The position numbers and the translations under genes are program-made. The notes under the pieces are model-generated. The model had not been told where the DNA came from. It made no database searches and was given only the letters and a program-made list of their open reading frames with translations. A stretch of 64,000 nt of DNA from Xanthobacter sp. NM-59 (GTDB lineage: Bacteria; Pseudomonadota; Alphaproteobacteria; Rhizobiales; Xanthobacteraceae): the NCBI RefSeq assembly GCF_021401125.1, contig NZ_JACBFQ010000004.1, forward strand, positions 62,001-126,000, given 5' to 3'. Positions 26,300 through 35,987 of the stretch are shown here, piece after piece (positions within the stretch are counted from its first letter, which is position 1; each line of letters begins with the position of its first letter).

Positions 26300-27652
26300 A
26301 TGCCCTCTTCGCCTTTTTCGACCGGACCGGTGCCCGAGGCGCCGACATCCCTGTCCCCCAGCCTGGCATCGGCCGGGGGCGGATCGGTCACACAGCGCAC
26401 CAATGCCGCCATCGCCGAGGTGCTGTCCGGCCGCCGGCGGGGCGGCACGCTGCTGTTCATGGGCCCGGCGGTGGTGGCCTCCATCGCCTACATGGACCCG
26501 GGCAATTTCGCGACGAACATCCAGGCCGGCGCGCATTATGGCTATGCGCTGCTCTGGGTGGTGGTGGCGGCCAATCTGGTGGCCATGCTGTTCCAGGCGC
26601 TGTCCGCCAAGCTCGGCATCGCCACCGGGCGCAATCTGGCGGAGATGTGCCGTTCCGAGCTGCCCAGGCCAATGGTGTGGGCGATGTGGGTGGTGAGCGA
26701 GGTGGCGGCGATGGCCACAGACCTCGCCGAATTCCTTGGCGGCGCCATCGGCCTGTCGCTGCTGTTCGGCCTGCCGCTGCTGGTGGGCATGGGCATCACC
26801 GCCATCGTCACCTACGGCATCCTGATGTTCGAGCGCTATGGCTTCCGGCCCATGGAGCTCATCATCGGCGGTCTCGTGGGGCTCATCGGCCTGTGCTATC
26901 TGGCCGAGCTGTTCATTGCGCCGGTGGATTGGGGTGCGGCGCTCACCGGCGCGGTGACGCCGCAGATTCCCGACGGGCAGGCGCTGATGATCGCCGTGGG
27001 TATCATCGGCGCCACCGTCATGCCACATGCCCTGTACCTGCATTCGGGCCTGACCCAGAACCGCACCACGCCGGAAAATATCGCCCAGCGTCGGCTGCTG
27101 GTGCGCTTCTCCAACCGGGAAGTGATGCTGGCGCTTTCGGTCGCCGGGCTCGTCAACATGGCCATGGTCATCATGGCCGCAAGCGCGTTCCATCTCGGCC
27201 ACTCGGACGTGGCGGAGATCGAGACAGCCTACCACACGCTCACGCCGCTGCTGGGCGCGGGCGCGGCGGGCATCTTCCTCGTTTCGCTCATCGCCTCAGG
27301 CGTCTCCAGCTCGGTGGTGGGCACCATGGCGGGGCAGATGATCATGCAGGGCTTTGTGGGGTTCCGCATTCCGCTGCTGGTGCGCCGGCTCGTCACCATG
27401 GTGCCGGCCTTCGTGGTGGTGGCCATGGGCGTGAACACCACCTACGCCCTGGTGCTGAGCCAGGTGGTGCTGTCCATCGCCCTGCCGGTGCCCATGATTG
27501 CCCTGGTGATGTTCACCCGCCGGCGTGATCTCATGGGCGAGTTCGCCAATGGCCCGCTCACCACGATTTTCGCGGTTATCGGCAGCGTGCTGGTGCTGGG
27601 GCTGAACGCGGTGCTGCTGTTGCAGACGTTCGGCGTCGACCTCGGCGTGTGA
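26300..27652 (+). CDS. mntH: Mn(II)/divalent metal transporter, Nramp family
   Basis: This 450-residue inner-membrane Nramp transporter imports Mn(II) with protons. The helix 1 motif MDPGNFATN (DPGN) holds the metal-binding Asp and Asn, and MPHALYLHSG in helix 6 provides the metal-contact segment (MPH). TTYALVLSQVVLSIALPVPM fits helix 10. About eleven hydrophobic segments are visible. The ATG at 26300 starts a polar N-terminal tail of about 40 residues. A hairpin terminator follows at 27660. Control by Mn(II)-MntR is supported by the promoter palindrome. Confidence 0.93.
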   Translation: MPSSPFSTGPVPEAPTSLSPSLASAGGGSVTQRTNAAIAEVLSGRRRGGTLLFMGPAVVASIAYMDPGNFATNIQAGAHYGYALLWVVVAANLVAMLFQALSAKLGIATGRNLAEMCRSELPRPMVWAMWVVSEVAAMATDLAEFLGGAIGLSLLFGLPLLVGMGITAIVTYGILMFERYGFRPMELIIGGLVGLIGLCYLAELFIAPVDWGAALTGAVTPQIPDGQALMIAVGIIGATVMPHALYLHSGLTQNRTTPENIAQRRLLVRFSNREVMLALSVAGLVNMAMVIMAASAFHLGHSDVAEIETAYHTLTPLLGAGAAGIFLVSLIASGVSSSVVGTMAGQMIMQGFVGFRIPLLVRRLVTMVPAFVVVAMGVNTTYALVLSQVVLSIALPVPMIALVMFTRRRDLMGEFANGPLTTIFAVIGSVLVLGLNAVLLLQTFGVDLGV

Positions 27653-27659
27653 GGTCCGG

Positions 27660-27682
27660 GCGCCCGCGGAGCTTGCGGGCGC
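27660..27682 (+). terminator. mntH terminator hairpin
   Basis: GCGCCCGC (27660-27667) pairs perfectly with GCGGGCGC (27675-27682) around a 7-nt loop, 7 nt after the mntH stop, followed by the moderately T-rich GTGTCGTTTGCTC. Confidence 0.6.
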
Positions 27683-27719
27683 GTGTCGTTTGCTCGGCTT
27701 GGACGCTCACGCGGGGGCG

Positions 27720-27790
27720 TTCACTCTTGCCGCCATTCACTCTTGCCGCCATTCACTCTTGCCGCCATTCACTCTTGCCGCCATTCACTC
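27720..27790. repeat. 16-bp tandem repeat, four full copies plus a partial one
   Basis: The unit TTCACTCTTGCCGCCA starts at 27720, 27736, 27752 and 27768 without any mismatch, and a fifth copy begins at 27784 but diverges after seven bases. The fifth, partial copy contains the stop codon of the minus-strand YbaK-type gene (27785). Perfect identity indicates recent expansion or ongoing length variation. No spacer is present, so it is not a CRISPR array. Confidence 0.95.
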
Positions 27791-28249
27791 CTGGCGAACA
27801 TTCGCCGGCGCCGCGCCGGTCATCTCGGCCAGCAGCGCCGCGCGGGTGCGGAAGACGTGGAGCGGCGAGCCCGCCGCGGCCCAGATGGGGTCGAGCGCCA
27901 TCAAGTCCTCATCGATGACAACGATGAGCGGCGCTGCATGCCCCACCGGCGAGACGCCACCCACGGCGAAGCCCGTCTTCCGCGCGACCCAATCCGGATC
28001 GGCCGGCTTCACCGCAAGGCCGGTGATGGCCGAGACCTTCTTGCGGTCAATGCGGTTGGCACCGGAAGCGATCACCAGCACGGCCTCGTCGCCAGCACGG
28101 AACACGATGGATTTCGCGATCTGTGCCAGCGCGCAACCCACGGCCGCGGCGGCGTCCGCCGCGCTGTGGGTGCCTTCCGAAAAGGCCATGATGCTGTCCT
28201 CGTGCCCGGCCGCGAGAAGGGCCTGGCGCACGCGTTCCACGCCCTCCAT
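27785..28249 (-). CDS. YbaK/EbsC-type aminoacyl-tRNA deacylase family protein
   Basis: This 154-residue protein belongs to the YbaK/ProX trans-editing family, which hydrolyses mischarged aminoacyl-tRNA. It shows AQIAKSIVFRAGDEAVLVIASGANRID, the invariant lysine (K in IAKSI) and GFAVGGVSPVGH, the GxxPxG-type loop that contacts substrate. It begins MEGVERVRQAL and has the normal length of the family. Its stop lies in the last, degenerate copy of the 16-bp tandem repeat. It begins 9 nt after the amide hydrolase gene and may be cotranscribed with it. The tRNA substrate cannot be told from sequence. Confidence 0.85.
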   Translation of the reverse strand: MEGVERVRQALLAAGHEDSIMAFSEGTHSAADAAAAVGCALAQIAKSIVFRAGDEAVLVIASGANRIDRKKVSAITGLAVKPADPDWVARKTGFAVGGVSPVGHAAPLIVVIDEDLMALDPIWAAAGSPLHVFRTRAALLAEMTGAAPANVRQE

Positions 28250-28258
28250 GACCGCGCC

Positions 28259-29479
28259 TCAGCCCAGCTTGGCGGCCAGGAGCTCGGCCGCGACGTTCGC
28301 CACGGGCAGCGCGCCAACGGCGTTGAGCGGCAACGCCTTCACTTCGTCCGCGCCCTTCAGGGCCGCGAAATCGAGGCTCACATAGTTCATCCCGGCATAG
28401 GTGCGCACCAGGAAGCGTCCCCCGGCAAGGTCGGTGAGGGAGGTCCAGGAGGTATATTCGGTGGTGGTGTCGGCCTCGCCATCGGGCTCCGCGCCCTCCA
28501 CCTCCAGGCCGCCGGCGCCGCGCGGGTCCACGGTGATGCCCTTCGGCCGGTCGAAATTGTTCATCACATGGGCCAGGGCCGAGAGCGCCGCCTCGGGCGC
28601 AGCGCGCTCCGCATACTGGGCATAATAGGCCGCGCGCACGAACCGGCCGACGGCCGTGTTGGAGGCCGGCAGGCCGGCGGTGGCAATGCCGGAATCCGGC
28701 TGGCGCACATTCAGCTTGCCGAACGTGCCGGAGGACCGGTCCAGGTTCGTCAAATACGAGTAATTGTTCATGTTGGTGAGATGCCACGGGAAATCCGGCC
28801 CGTTGGTCATCACGCCGATGGGATTGTCATAGACATTCTGCTTGCCGTCCGCGAACTCGATGACCAGCGAGCCGCCGGCCCGGTCATGGACGATGAAGTG
28901 GAATGGCGTGCGCGCACCGTGCAGGGCCTCGAGGGCGGAGAGCAGGACGGGCTGCGCGGCAAGGGCGGTCTTCACCTGGTCCGTGGTCTCGAACTGCCCG
29001 AGGGTCCACACGCCGAGGTCGATGGCCGCCAGAGCCGCCTTGGTCTTCTGGAAACCGATGGCGGGCCCTGCCGCGTCGGCGAAGGCCAGCAGGCTGAAGG
29101 TGAGGCCCTTTTCGTTCACGCCTTCCACCAGCTTGAGGTCCGCCACCGTACCGTTGGGAACGGTGATGCCGACAATGGCGTGGCGCGTCTCGAACACCAG
29201 CGGATCGCGCCCCGGCACGGCGGAGCTGACCTTCCGCCCGGCCGGCAGATAGGTGAGCAGGTAGGGCAGCTCCATGGGCAGTTCCAGGGTGCGCCCGGCA
29301 TAGACGCCGCCTTTATTGTCCCGATAGAGCAGGGCGGTGCAGGCCACCACGGCGTCCACCCCCGTATGGGGCGTGAGCAGGGCCAGCAGGGCGAACGCTG
29401 CGAACAGCGCCAGTGTCAGAGCGGACGGGCGGAACCGGCTTGCGAAGATCTTTGCGACACGGGTCTTGGTGGCGAACAT
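28259..29479 (-). CDS. linear amide C-N hydrolase, choloylglycine hydrolase (Ntn) family
   Basis: This protein of about 406 residues belongs to the penicillin V acylase/bile salt hydrolase family of N-terminal-nucleophile hydrolases. A hydrophobic signal segment (LTLALFAAFALLALLTPH) is followed by VVACTALLYRDNKGG, where the cysteine would become the catalytic N-terminus after processing, as in exported family members. YAGRTLELP carries the conserved Arg, and MTNGPDFPWHLTNMNNYSYL has the conserved Asn/Asp block. The ATG at 29479 has GGAG 5-8 nt upstream; an ATG at 29494 is also possible. Substrates may be N-acyl amides, including acyl-homoserine lactones; this is only a family possibility. Confidence 0.82.
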   Translation of the reverse strand: MFATKTRVAKIFASRFRPSALTLALFAAFALLALLTPHTGVDAVVACTALLYRDNKGGVYAGRTLELPMELPYLLTYLPAGRKVSSAVPGRDPLVFETRHAIVGITVPNGTVADLKLVEGVNEKGLTFSLLAFADAAGPAIGFQKTKAALAAIDLGVWTLGQFETTDQVKTALAAQPVLLSALEALHGARTPFHFIVHDRAGGSLVIEFADGKQNVYDNPIGVMTNGPDFPWHLTNMNNYSYLTNLDRSSGTFGKLNVRQPDSGIATAGLPASNTAVGRFVRAAYYAQYAERAAPEAALSALAHVMNNFDRPKGITVDPRGAGGLEVEGAEPDGEADTTTEYTSWTSLTDLAGGRFLVRTYAGMNYVSLDFAALKGADEVKALPLNAVGALPVANVAAELLAAKLG

Positions 29480-29557
29480 CTCGGCTCCGGCCATGGAATG
29501 ACAACCTCGGATGAGGGCGGGTCCGCCTGAACCCGCCGGTAGGATTTGCAGCAGGCT

Positions 29558-29596
29558 AGAGCATTTTCCGGTTTCACGGAATCCGGGAAATGCTCT
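29558..29596. repeat. dispersed palindromic element
   Basis: An imperfect hairpin of about 39 bp has outer arms AGAGCATTT (left) and AAATGCTCT (right) and an inner CCGG ... CCGG dyad. A shorter relative with arms GCATTTTC/GAAAATGC lies at 54079-54111. Palindromes built on GCATTTTC are a frequent intergenic repeat type in alphaproteobacteria. It sits in the 272-bp spacer between the amide hydrolase and glutamate decarboxylase genes, which otherwise shows nothing recognisable except the terminator at 29724. Confidence 0.65.
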
Positions 29597-29723
29597 CGCC
29601 TGTTGAGTTGCTGCGTTATCTTCGCTTGAACTGCGGTCTACTTCGCTCAAGTCCTCCTTGAGCCATCCCCGTCGCCGCCGACGGGCGACGGGACGTCCCA
29701 AGTCTTCGCCGGCCTTGACCTTT

Positions 29724-29748
29724 GGCGGGCCCCACGCAGGGGCCCGCC
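29724..29748 (-). terminator. glutamate decarboxylase terminator hairpin
   Basis: GGCGGGCCCC (29724-29733) pairs perfectly with GGGGCCCGCC (29739-29748) around a 5-nt loop, 3 bp beyond the stop codon of the glutamate decarboxylase gene on the minus strand. No strong T-run follows. Confidence 0.6.
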
Positions 29749-29751
29749 CCG

Positions 29752-31170
29752 TCAGTTATGGTTGAAGCCGCTCGCTTCCGCCGAGGTGAGCGGCGCCGTC
29801 ACCGGATGCTTCTCGAAATAATCGAGCGTGCGCTTGGTGTCGTCCACCAGCAGGCTCGCGAGATCGCGGCTCACCCCGTGCCGCACCAGGATGCGCTGGA
29901 TCACCAGATCCTCGCGATGGGCGGGCATGGAATAAGCGGGCACCTGCCAGCCGCGGCTGCGCAGCCGGTCGGCCACGTCATAAAGGGTGGAGCCGCCAAT
30001 GCTCGCATTGTCCTTCAGCTTCCAGCACAAGGCGGGAATGCCGGCCTTGCGATCGCCATTGAAGAGCACCTCGAACGGGCCCAGGGCGGCGATTTCCTGC
30101 GCAAGGTATTCGGCGGTGTCGTAGCAGGCGTTCTGGATCTTGGCGTAGCCTTCGCGGCCGAGGCGCATGAAATTATAGTATTGAGTAATCACCTGCCCGC
30201 CGGGGCGCGAGAAGTTCAGCGCGAAGGTGGGCATGTTGCCGCCCAGATAATTCACGTTGAACACCAGGTCTTCCGGCAGGTCGGCGGCTTCGCGCCACAC
30301 CACCCAGCCCACGCCCAGGGGCGCGAGGCCGAACTTGTGGCCCGAGGAGTTGATGGACTTCACCCGCGGCAGGCGGAAATCCCATTCCAGCTCGGGCGCG
30401 CAGAAGGGGGCGAGGAAGCCTCCGGAGGCGCCGTCCACATGGATCGGGATATCGAGCCCGGTGTCTTTCTGAAGCTGGTCGAGGGCGTCGCTGACCGCCT
30501 TCACCGGCTCGTATTGGCAGGTGAAGGTGACGCCCAGGGTGGGCACCACGCCGATGGTGTTCTCATCCACCCGCTTCAGCACTTCTTCCGGGCTCATGAT
30601 GAGCCGGTCGCCCTCGAGCGGGATCTCGCGGAGCTCAACATCGAAATAGCGGGCGAACTTGTGCCAGCAGATCTGCACTGGCCCGGTGATCATGTTGGGC
30701 TTGTCGGTGGGCTTGCCGGCCGCCGCGCGCTTCTTGCGCCACTGCCACTTGAGCGCGAGGCCGCCCAGCATGGCGGCTTCCGAAGAGCCGACCGTGGAAC
30801 AGCCGATGGTCTCGCGCGGGGAGGGGGAGTTCCACAGGTCCGCCAGCATGCGCACGCAGCGCTCTTCAATGGCGGCGGTTTGCGGATACTCGTCCTTGTC
30901 GATCATGTTCTTGTCGATGGACAAGGCCATGAGGTCCTGGATCTCCTGATCCACCCAGGTCTGGCAGAAGGTGGCGAGGTTCTGGCGGGAGTTGCCGTCC
31001 AGCATCAGCTCGTCGCGCACGGCGGTGAACACGTGGCGAGGGTCGTGTTCCTTGGTCGGGAAATTGAACTTGGGAAGCTGGCCATGCAGGTCGCTCGACG
31101 AGTAGACGTCGTCGAGAAGCTCGTCCCGCAGCGCGCCGGCGGCGCGGGCCTTGGAGAGATCAGAAGTCAA
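29752..31170 (-). CDS. gadB: glutamate decarboxylase
   Basis: This 472-residue PLP enzyme of decarboxylase group II converts glutamate to 4-aminobutyrate and CO2, consuming a proton. The PLP lysine is in [28 protein letters not shown] has the Asp that holds the PLP nitrogen, and [20 protein letters not shown] is the substrate/PLP phosphate block typical of GadA/GadB. TTG at 31170 follows GAGGAGG at good spacing and gives the full family length. No GadC antiporter gene is in the window, so acid resistance by export is not demonstrated; feeding a GABA shunt is an alternative. Confidence 0.93.
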   Translation of the reverse strand: MTSDLSKARAAGALRDELLDDVYSSSDLHGQLPKFNFPTKEHDPRHVFTAVRDELMLDGNSRQNLATFCQTWVDQEIQDLMALSIDKNMIDKDEYPQTAAIEERCVRMLADLWNSPSPRETIGCSTVGSSEAAMLGGLALKWQWRKKRAAAGKPTDKPNMITGPVQICWHKFARYFDVELREIPLEGDRLIMSPEEVLKRVDENTIGVVPTLGVTFTCQYEPVKAVSDALDQLQKDTGLDIPIHVDGASGGFLAPFCAPELEWDFRLPRVKSINSSGHKFGLAPLGVGWVVWREAADLPEDLVFNVNYLGGNMPTFALNFSRPGGQVITQYYNFMRLGREGYAKIQNACYDTAEYLAQEIAALGPFEVLFNGDRKAGIPALCWKLKDNASIGGSTLYDVADRLRSRGWQVPAYSMPAHREDLVIQRILVRHGVSRDLASLLVDDTKRTLDYFEKHPVTAPLTSAEASGFNHN

Positions 31171-31822
31171 AGGCGGCCTCCTCAGTGTCGGATGTCACCA
31201 TGCCGGCGGCTCGGGTGTGCGCGCGGCGTGTGCGGGAATGCAGCTCTGTGCGAGGTGCGCTTGAGGGTGGGGAGCAGCTCCGCCAGCTCGGCCAGCGGTA
31301 TCGTTACGGGTGAAGATGGCGAGAGGGGAGACGTCGCGGGGGCTCGATGCCGACGCCAAGGGCCGGGCGAACCATCGCCAGCGCGGCAAATCGCTCCCGA
31401 CCTGTGGGCAGGGGCGGGCGCGCGGCGGACGAGGTGCGTTCGCGTCGAATACACGGACAGGCTGACGCTCCATCGATGGCGCCCGGAGCGGGTCTTGGAT
31501 GCGTGCGCGGCGTTGCGAGAGCCGCCACCGAAAGCACGGATATAGATCGATGGACCAGCGGTCGCATCGCGCGGCTCCGCCTCAAACCTCCGCCCCCAAC
31601 CGTTTCCCATTACCCGCAGTAAGCGACAATCCACGCGCGAAGGCAAGGGGCGCCATCGCCGGGCGTGCACTGGACGCGACACGGCGGCGCGCCGGCCCAC
31701 CCCGGCCGGTGAGGCCGGCGCTTGGGCCTGGGCCTGCGGCAGCTATCGCTGAGAATGGGGCGCGAAGGCCTGCGGCGGGCACAGCACCCGCCGGGGGCGG
31801 AGGGGCGCGCCCTCCGCCGCGA
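31171..31822. other. intergenic region without recognised gene
   Basis: The 652 bp between the glutamate decarboxylase start and the prfB stop holds no open frame with family character or a convincing ribosome-binding site. It must contain the promoter for the decarboxylase and the prfB terminator; only the hairpin at 31796-31818 is clear. Confidence 0.6.
31796..31818 (-). terminator. prfB terminator hairpin
   Basis: GGCGGAGGG (31796-31804) and CCCTCCGCC (31810-31818) form a perfect 9-bp stem with a 5-nt loop, 4 bp beyond the prfB stop on the minus strand. A second dyad (CGGCGGG/CCCGCCG) lies just beyond near 31772-31792. No T-tract is seen. Confidence 0.5.
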
Positions 31823-32953
31823 TCAGTCCACGTCGTCGACGCTCTCGGGGCCTCCGCCATAGGCGCGCTGGGCGAGGGCGGCCTGCATGAAGGTGTCCAG
31901 GTCGCCGTCGAGCACTTCCTGCGGGGTGCCGGACGAGACGCCGGTGCGCAGGTCCTTCACCAGCTGATAGGGCTGGAGCACATAGGAGCGAATCTGGTGG
32001 CCCCAGCCAATATCGGTCTTGGCGGCCTGCTCCGCGGCGGCTTCCGCCTCGCGCTTCTTCAGCTCCATCTCGTACAATTTCGCGCGCAGCATGTTCCAGG
32101 CGGTGGCGCGATTCTTGTGCTGGGAGCGGTCACCCTGGCTCACCACCGCGATGCCGGTGGGAATGTGGGTGAGGCGAACCGCCGATTCGGTCTTGTTCAC
32201 GTGCTGGCCGCCCGCGCCGCCGGAGCGCATGGTATCCACCCGCACGTCGGCCTCGTTGATCTCCACCACGATGCGGTCGTCGATCACCGGGTAGACGTCG
32301 ACGGAGGAGAAGGAGGTCTGGCGCCGGGCATTCGAATCGAACGGCGAGATGCGCACCAGCCGGTGCACGCCCGCCTCGGTCTTCAGCCAGCCATAGGCGT
32401 TGTGGCCCTTCACCATGATGGTGGCGGACTTCAAGCCGGCCTGCTCGCCCGCGCTTTCATCCACCAGCTCCACCTTGAAGCCGTGTCGTTCCGCCCAGCG
32501 GGTGTACATCCGCAGCAGCATCTCGGCCCAGTCCTGACTGTCGGTGCCGCCGGCGCCGGCATGGACCTCGAGATAGGTGTCGTTGGAATCGGCCTCGCCG
32601 GAAAGCAGGGATTCGAGCTCGCGCCGCGCGAGCTCGGCCTTCAGCGCCTGGAGTGCGCCGGCAGCTTCGGCAATGACGCCTTCATCACCCTCCGCCTCGC
32701 CAAGCTCGATCAGCTCCACATTGTCCGCGAGGTCGCGCGCGATCCGGTCGATGGCGGTGAGGCCATCTTCCAGCGTCGTGCGTTCCTGCATGATCTTCTG
32801 GGCCCGGTCCGGCTCGTCCCACAAAGTGGGATCCTCCACCATGGCGTTCAGCTCGGCCAGGCGTCGGCGAGAGCGGTCCACGTCCAGGTGGGACCGCAGC
32901 AGGTCCAACGATTGATTGATCTCGTCGACTTTCGCGGCGAGTTCCGCGCGCAT
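31823..32953 (-). CDS. prfB: peptide chain release factor 2
   Basis: This 376-residue class I release factor terminates translation at UGA and UAA. The RF2 stop-recognition block is [15 protein letters not shown] (SPF), and the peptidyl-transferase motif [13 protein letters not shown] contains GGQ. The start at 32953 ([12 protein letters not shown]) gives the normal RF2 N-terminus. The entire reading frame from that ATG is continuous, so the in-frame UGA and +1 programmed frameshift found in E. coli and many other prfB genes is absent. It lies downstream of the GGDEF-EAL gene on the same strand, separated by 168 bp. Confidence 0.95.
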   Translation of the reverse strand: MRAELAAKVDEINQSLDLLRSHLDVDRSRRRLAELNAMVEDPTLWDEPDRAQKIMQERTTLEDGLTAIDRIARDLADNVELIELGEAEGDEGVIAEAAGALQALKAELARRELESLLSGEADSNDTYLEVHAGAGGTDSQDWAEMLLRMYTRWAERHGFKVELVDESAGEQAGLKSATIMVKGHNAYGWLKTEAGVHRLVRISPFDSNARRQTSFSSVDVYPVIDDRIVVEINEADVRVDTMRSGGAGGQHVNKTESAVRLTHIPTGIAVVSQGDRSQHKNRATAWNMLRAKLYEMELKKREAEAAAEQAAKTDIGWGHQIRSYVLQPYQLVKDLRTGVSSGTPQEVLDGDLDTFMQAALAQRAYGGGPESVDDVD

Positions 32954-33121
32954 GGCTTCATGGTCTCCGGATGGGGCCGCGGAAAATAGCGGCCGCGCGC
33001 GCAGGTGTAAACGGCGCAGCTGTGAATGGAAGCAGGGAAAGTCCCACCTTCGCGCTTCTGGCGCACTTTTTGCCACTGTCGAGCCGCCAGCGGCCCCGAA
33101 GTGGAGCGCGGGTCGCGACGG

Positions 33122-35691
33122 TCAGGCGCGGCTGGCGGTGGGGCGGGTGTTGTGCTGAAGCCGGGTGACGAACCAGGCCTCGAAATCCTCGGTGGCGAGC
33201 GGGCGAGCGAACAGGTAGCCCTGCGCGGCGTGGCACTTGAGCTCGCGCAGCAGCGCCATCTGGGCCTCGGTTTCCACCCCTTCGGCCACCACGGACATGC
33301 CCAGGCTCTGACCGATGCGGATCACGGCGGTGGCAAGGGCCTGGGAGTTCTGGTCCTGCTCCAGGCTCATCATGAAGGAGCGGTCGATCTTCAGCTCCGC
33401 GATGGGCAGGCGCGCCAGGGCGGAAAGGCTGGAATAGCCGGTGCCGAAATCGTCCATGGCGATGTGCACCCCGAGCGCCTCGATGGCGCGTGCGGTGGCG
33501 AGCGAATTGGGGTGCTGGTCCATCATCACCCGCTCGGTGATCTCGACACGGATATCACTCGGCTGGATGTTGTATCGCTTCAGGCCGTCGGCGATGACAT
33601 CGACGATTGTGCCGCTACGGAAGCTCAGCGGCGAGAGGTTGACGGAAATGTGGGGCACCGGCAGGCCCTCGGCCCGCCACTTCGCGATCTGGGCGCAGGC
33701 GGTTTCCACGCCCCATTGATCGATCCCGTCCACCAGGCCGTATTCCTCGGCCAGGGCGATAAAGCGGGGGGCTGGCACGTCGCCATGGATGGGGTCATGC
33801 CACCGGCTGAGAGCTTCCACCCCGTGGAGCGAGCCGTCGGTGATGCACACCTGCGGCTGGTAGTATTGCTTCAGGGCCTTGTTCTGGATGGCCTTGCGCA
33901 AGGCCACCGACAGCACCAGCCGGTTCTGAACGCGCTGGTTGAGGTCCTCGGTGAAAAAGCGGAACTTGCCCCGGCCTTCACGCTTCGCCTCGTACATGGC
34001 GGTGTCGGCGTGCTTCAGCAGCGTTTCGGCGTCGCGCCCATGCTCGGGGAACAGGGTGATGCCGATGCTCACCGTCATCGCGAGGTTGAGCCCCTCGATA
34101 TTGACGGGCGCGGCCAGATATTCGAGCAACCGGCCGGAGATGCGGGCGGCTTCGTCACCGCGGCAATTGTGGATGAGGATGACGAACTCATCCCCGCCGA
34201 TGCGGCCCACCACGTCGCCGGTGCGCAACTGAGCCTTCAGGCGCCGGGAAATTTCCACCAGCAGGCGGTCGCCGGTGGTGTGGCCCAGAGTGTCGTTGAC
34301 GTCCTTGAAGTGATCCAGATCGAGAAACAGCAGCGCCAGTGGCAGCTTCAGCGCTTCCGCGCGCAGCAGCTCGTCGCTCATCAGGTGCAGAATCTCACCA
34401 CGATTCGGCAGGCCCGTGAGGGGATCCATTGAGGCGAGGCGCGCGATATGGCGCTTGGATTCCTGCCGCTCCATGGCCAGCGCGCACAGATGGATGCAGG
34501 CGTTGACGATCTGCTCATCCCAGGCGGTGGGGGCGCGACGGTCCGTGAAATAGAAGGCGAAGGTGCCGGCCACCTTGCCGGAGCGCAGCTTCACCGGGAC
34601 CGACCAGCAGGCGAGCAGATTGGCCGGCAAAGGCAGCCAGCGGAAATCGTCCCAACGCGGATCGGTGGCGATGTCCTCCACCAGCACCGGCTCGCCGAGA
34701 AACGCGCAGCTGCCGCACGACCCGACGTCCGGCCCGATGGCAACACCTTCCACGGCAGCGACGAAACTCTGGGGAAGGCTGGGCCCGGCGACCGGCTGCA
34801 GAAGGCCGTCATCGGTCACCGAAATAATGGAGGTGACAACGCCGGGGGCGATAGCTTCCACTTTCCGGCAGACGAGATCCGCGACGGCGTCGAGCGGTTC
34901 GTCCGAAACCACGGCGGCGAGAACATCCCGCCGCAGCTCTTCGATCTGCTTGATTTGGGTGATGTCAGCCAGAACGGCGACGATGTTCGCGATCTCGCCG
35001 GTCGAGTTGTCGATCACACGGTTGAAAGTCGCAGACACCCAGACGCCCCTTCCTGAGCTATCGGACAACAGTACCTCTTCAGTGAATTCCGGCAACTGTT
35101 TTAGGCGATCGGTAAGCTGACTTGTTAACGCTCTTGTGCCGGAATCGGTCGTGAGAAGGGCGAAAGGCTCTTGTCCGAGAACGTCGTCAACCGTGTAGCC
35201 GAACCGGTCTGTGAATGCGCGGTTGATGTAGACCGCCTCCGACCGGCTGTTCAGAACCAGGACGATGCGCCCCGTGGTTTCCGCAACCAGGGAGAGAATG
35301 CGCATCTGCTCGCGCTGGCGCACGTCCGCGGTGATCTCGCGGACAAAGGCTGCATAATAGGTCTTGTCGCCCAACTCAGCGCGGGACAAGGCCAGCTGGC
35401 CCCAGGCCACGCTGCCATCTTCCCGCTCGATGGGAACATCGCGTGTGGTGCCGACGATCTTGGTGACGCCAGTGCGGCGCTGGGTGTTGACGAATTCGTC
35501 GTGTTGGCCGCGCCAACGCAGGGGCACGAGCTCGGCGACATTGCGGCCCAGCACATCGGCGCGCGGGCGGCACCAGAGCCTTTCGGCGGCGTCGTTGAAA
35601 AAGATGACGTTGTTTTGTCGTCTATGAAAACAACGGCGTCCAGGCACTGGCTAAGTGCCAGCTGGTTGAGATCCTGGACCTCCTCATCCAT
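33122..35691 (-). pseudogene. DosP-like PAS-PAS-GAF-GGDEF-EAL cyclic-di-GMP protein with apparent frameshift
   Basis: This is a cyclic-di-GMP signalling protein of about 856 residues if one base is restored. The order is PAS, PAS (about 118-232), GAF (about 250-395), GGDEF (RTGD-x5-GGDEF, so both the I-site and active site are intact) and EAL (GVEALSRW). The layout and the first PAS (NNVIFFNDAAERLW, RGQHDEFV) resemble E. coli DosP; the His in RGQHDEFV aligns with DosP's haem ligand. The first 26 codons (MDEEVQ ... VVFIDDK, from 35691) are in one frame and the rest in another. Adding one A in the four-base run at 35613-35616 would join them as DDKNNVIFF. A sequencing error, a recent mutation or frameshifting are all possible. 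The long frame alone (33122-35647) still encodes GAF, GGDEF and EAL. Confidence 0.75.
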
Positions 35692-35943
35692 CGCGTCGCC
35701 CCCGCGCTGCTTGATCCCCTGCAAGGTCACGCGAGCGCGCTACCGATGCCATTGGGCGAGGTTACATTGCGCGGTACCAATCGATACCGTCAAGCTCATC
35801 CATAGCTTGGCCGTAACACAATTTCGCCCCAAGGCTGTGTGCAGGGCCGCTTTGGCCGCGCCAACAAAGGGTTAACCAAGAGTGACGAAAGCCGTGGGTT
35901 CGCCGCGGCGGGCTCTGTGGGGACGAGAAGGGAAGGGAGTGGA

Positions 35944-35983
35944 CAAAAAGATGAGGGCGGCGGCCCGTTGGAACCGCCACCCT
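35944..35983 (-). terminator. mrcA intrinsic terminator
   Basis: On the minus strand, a stem of ten pairs (AGGGTGGCGG with CCGCCGCCCT, one G-T pair) just after the mrcA stop is followed by CATC and five T residues. The plus-strand arms are 35954-35963 and 35974-35983, and the A-run is 35944-35949. This is a good intrinsic terminator. Confidence 0.75.
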
Positions 35984-35987
35984 GTTT

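Noticed and set aside
27720-27790. CRISPR array
   Set aside because: The 16-bp units are directly adjacent with no spacers, and no cas genes are present.
31182-31700. Genes in the 31.2-31.8 kb gap
   Set aside because: Several frames are open on both strands but all are Arg/Pro/Ser-rich without motifs, ribosome-binding sites or consistent codon use.
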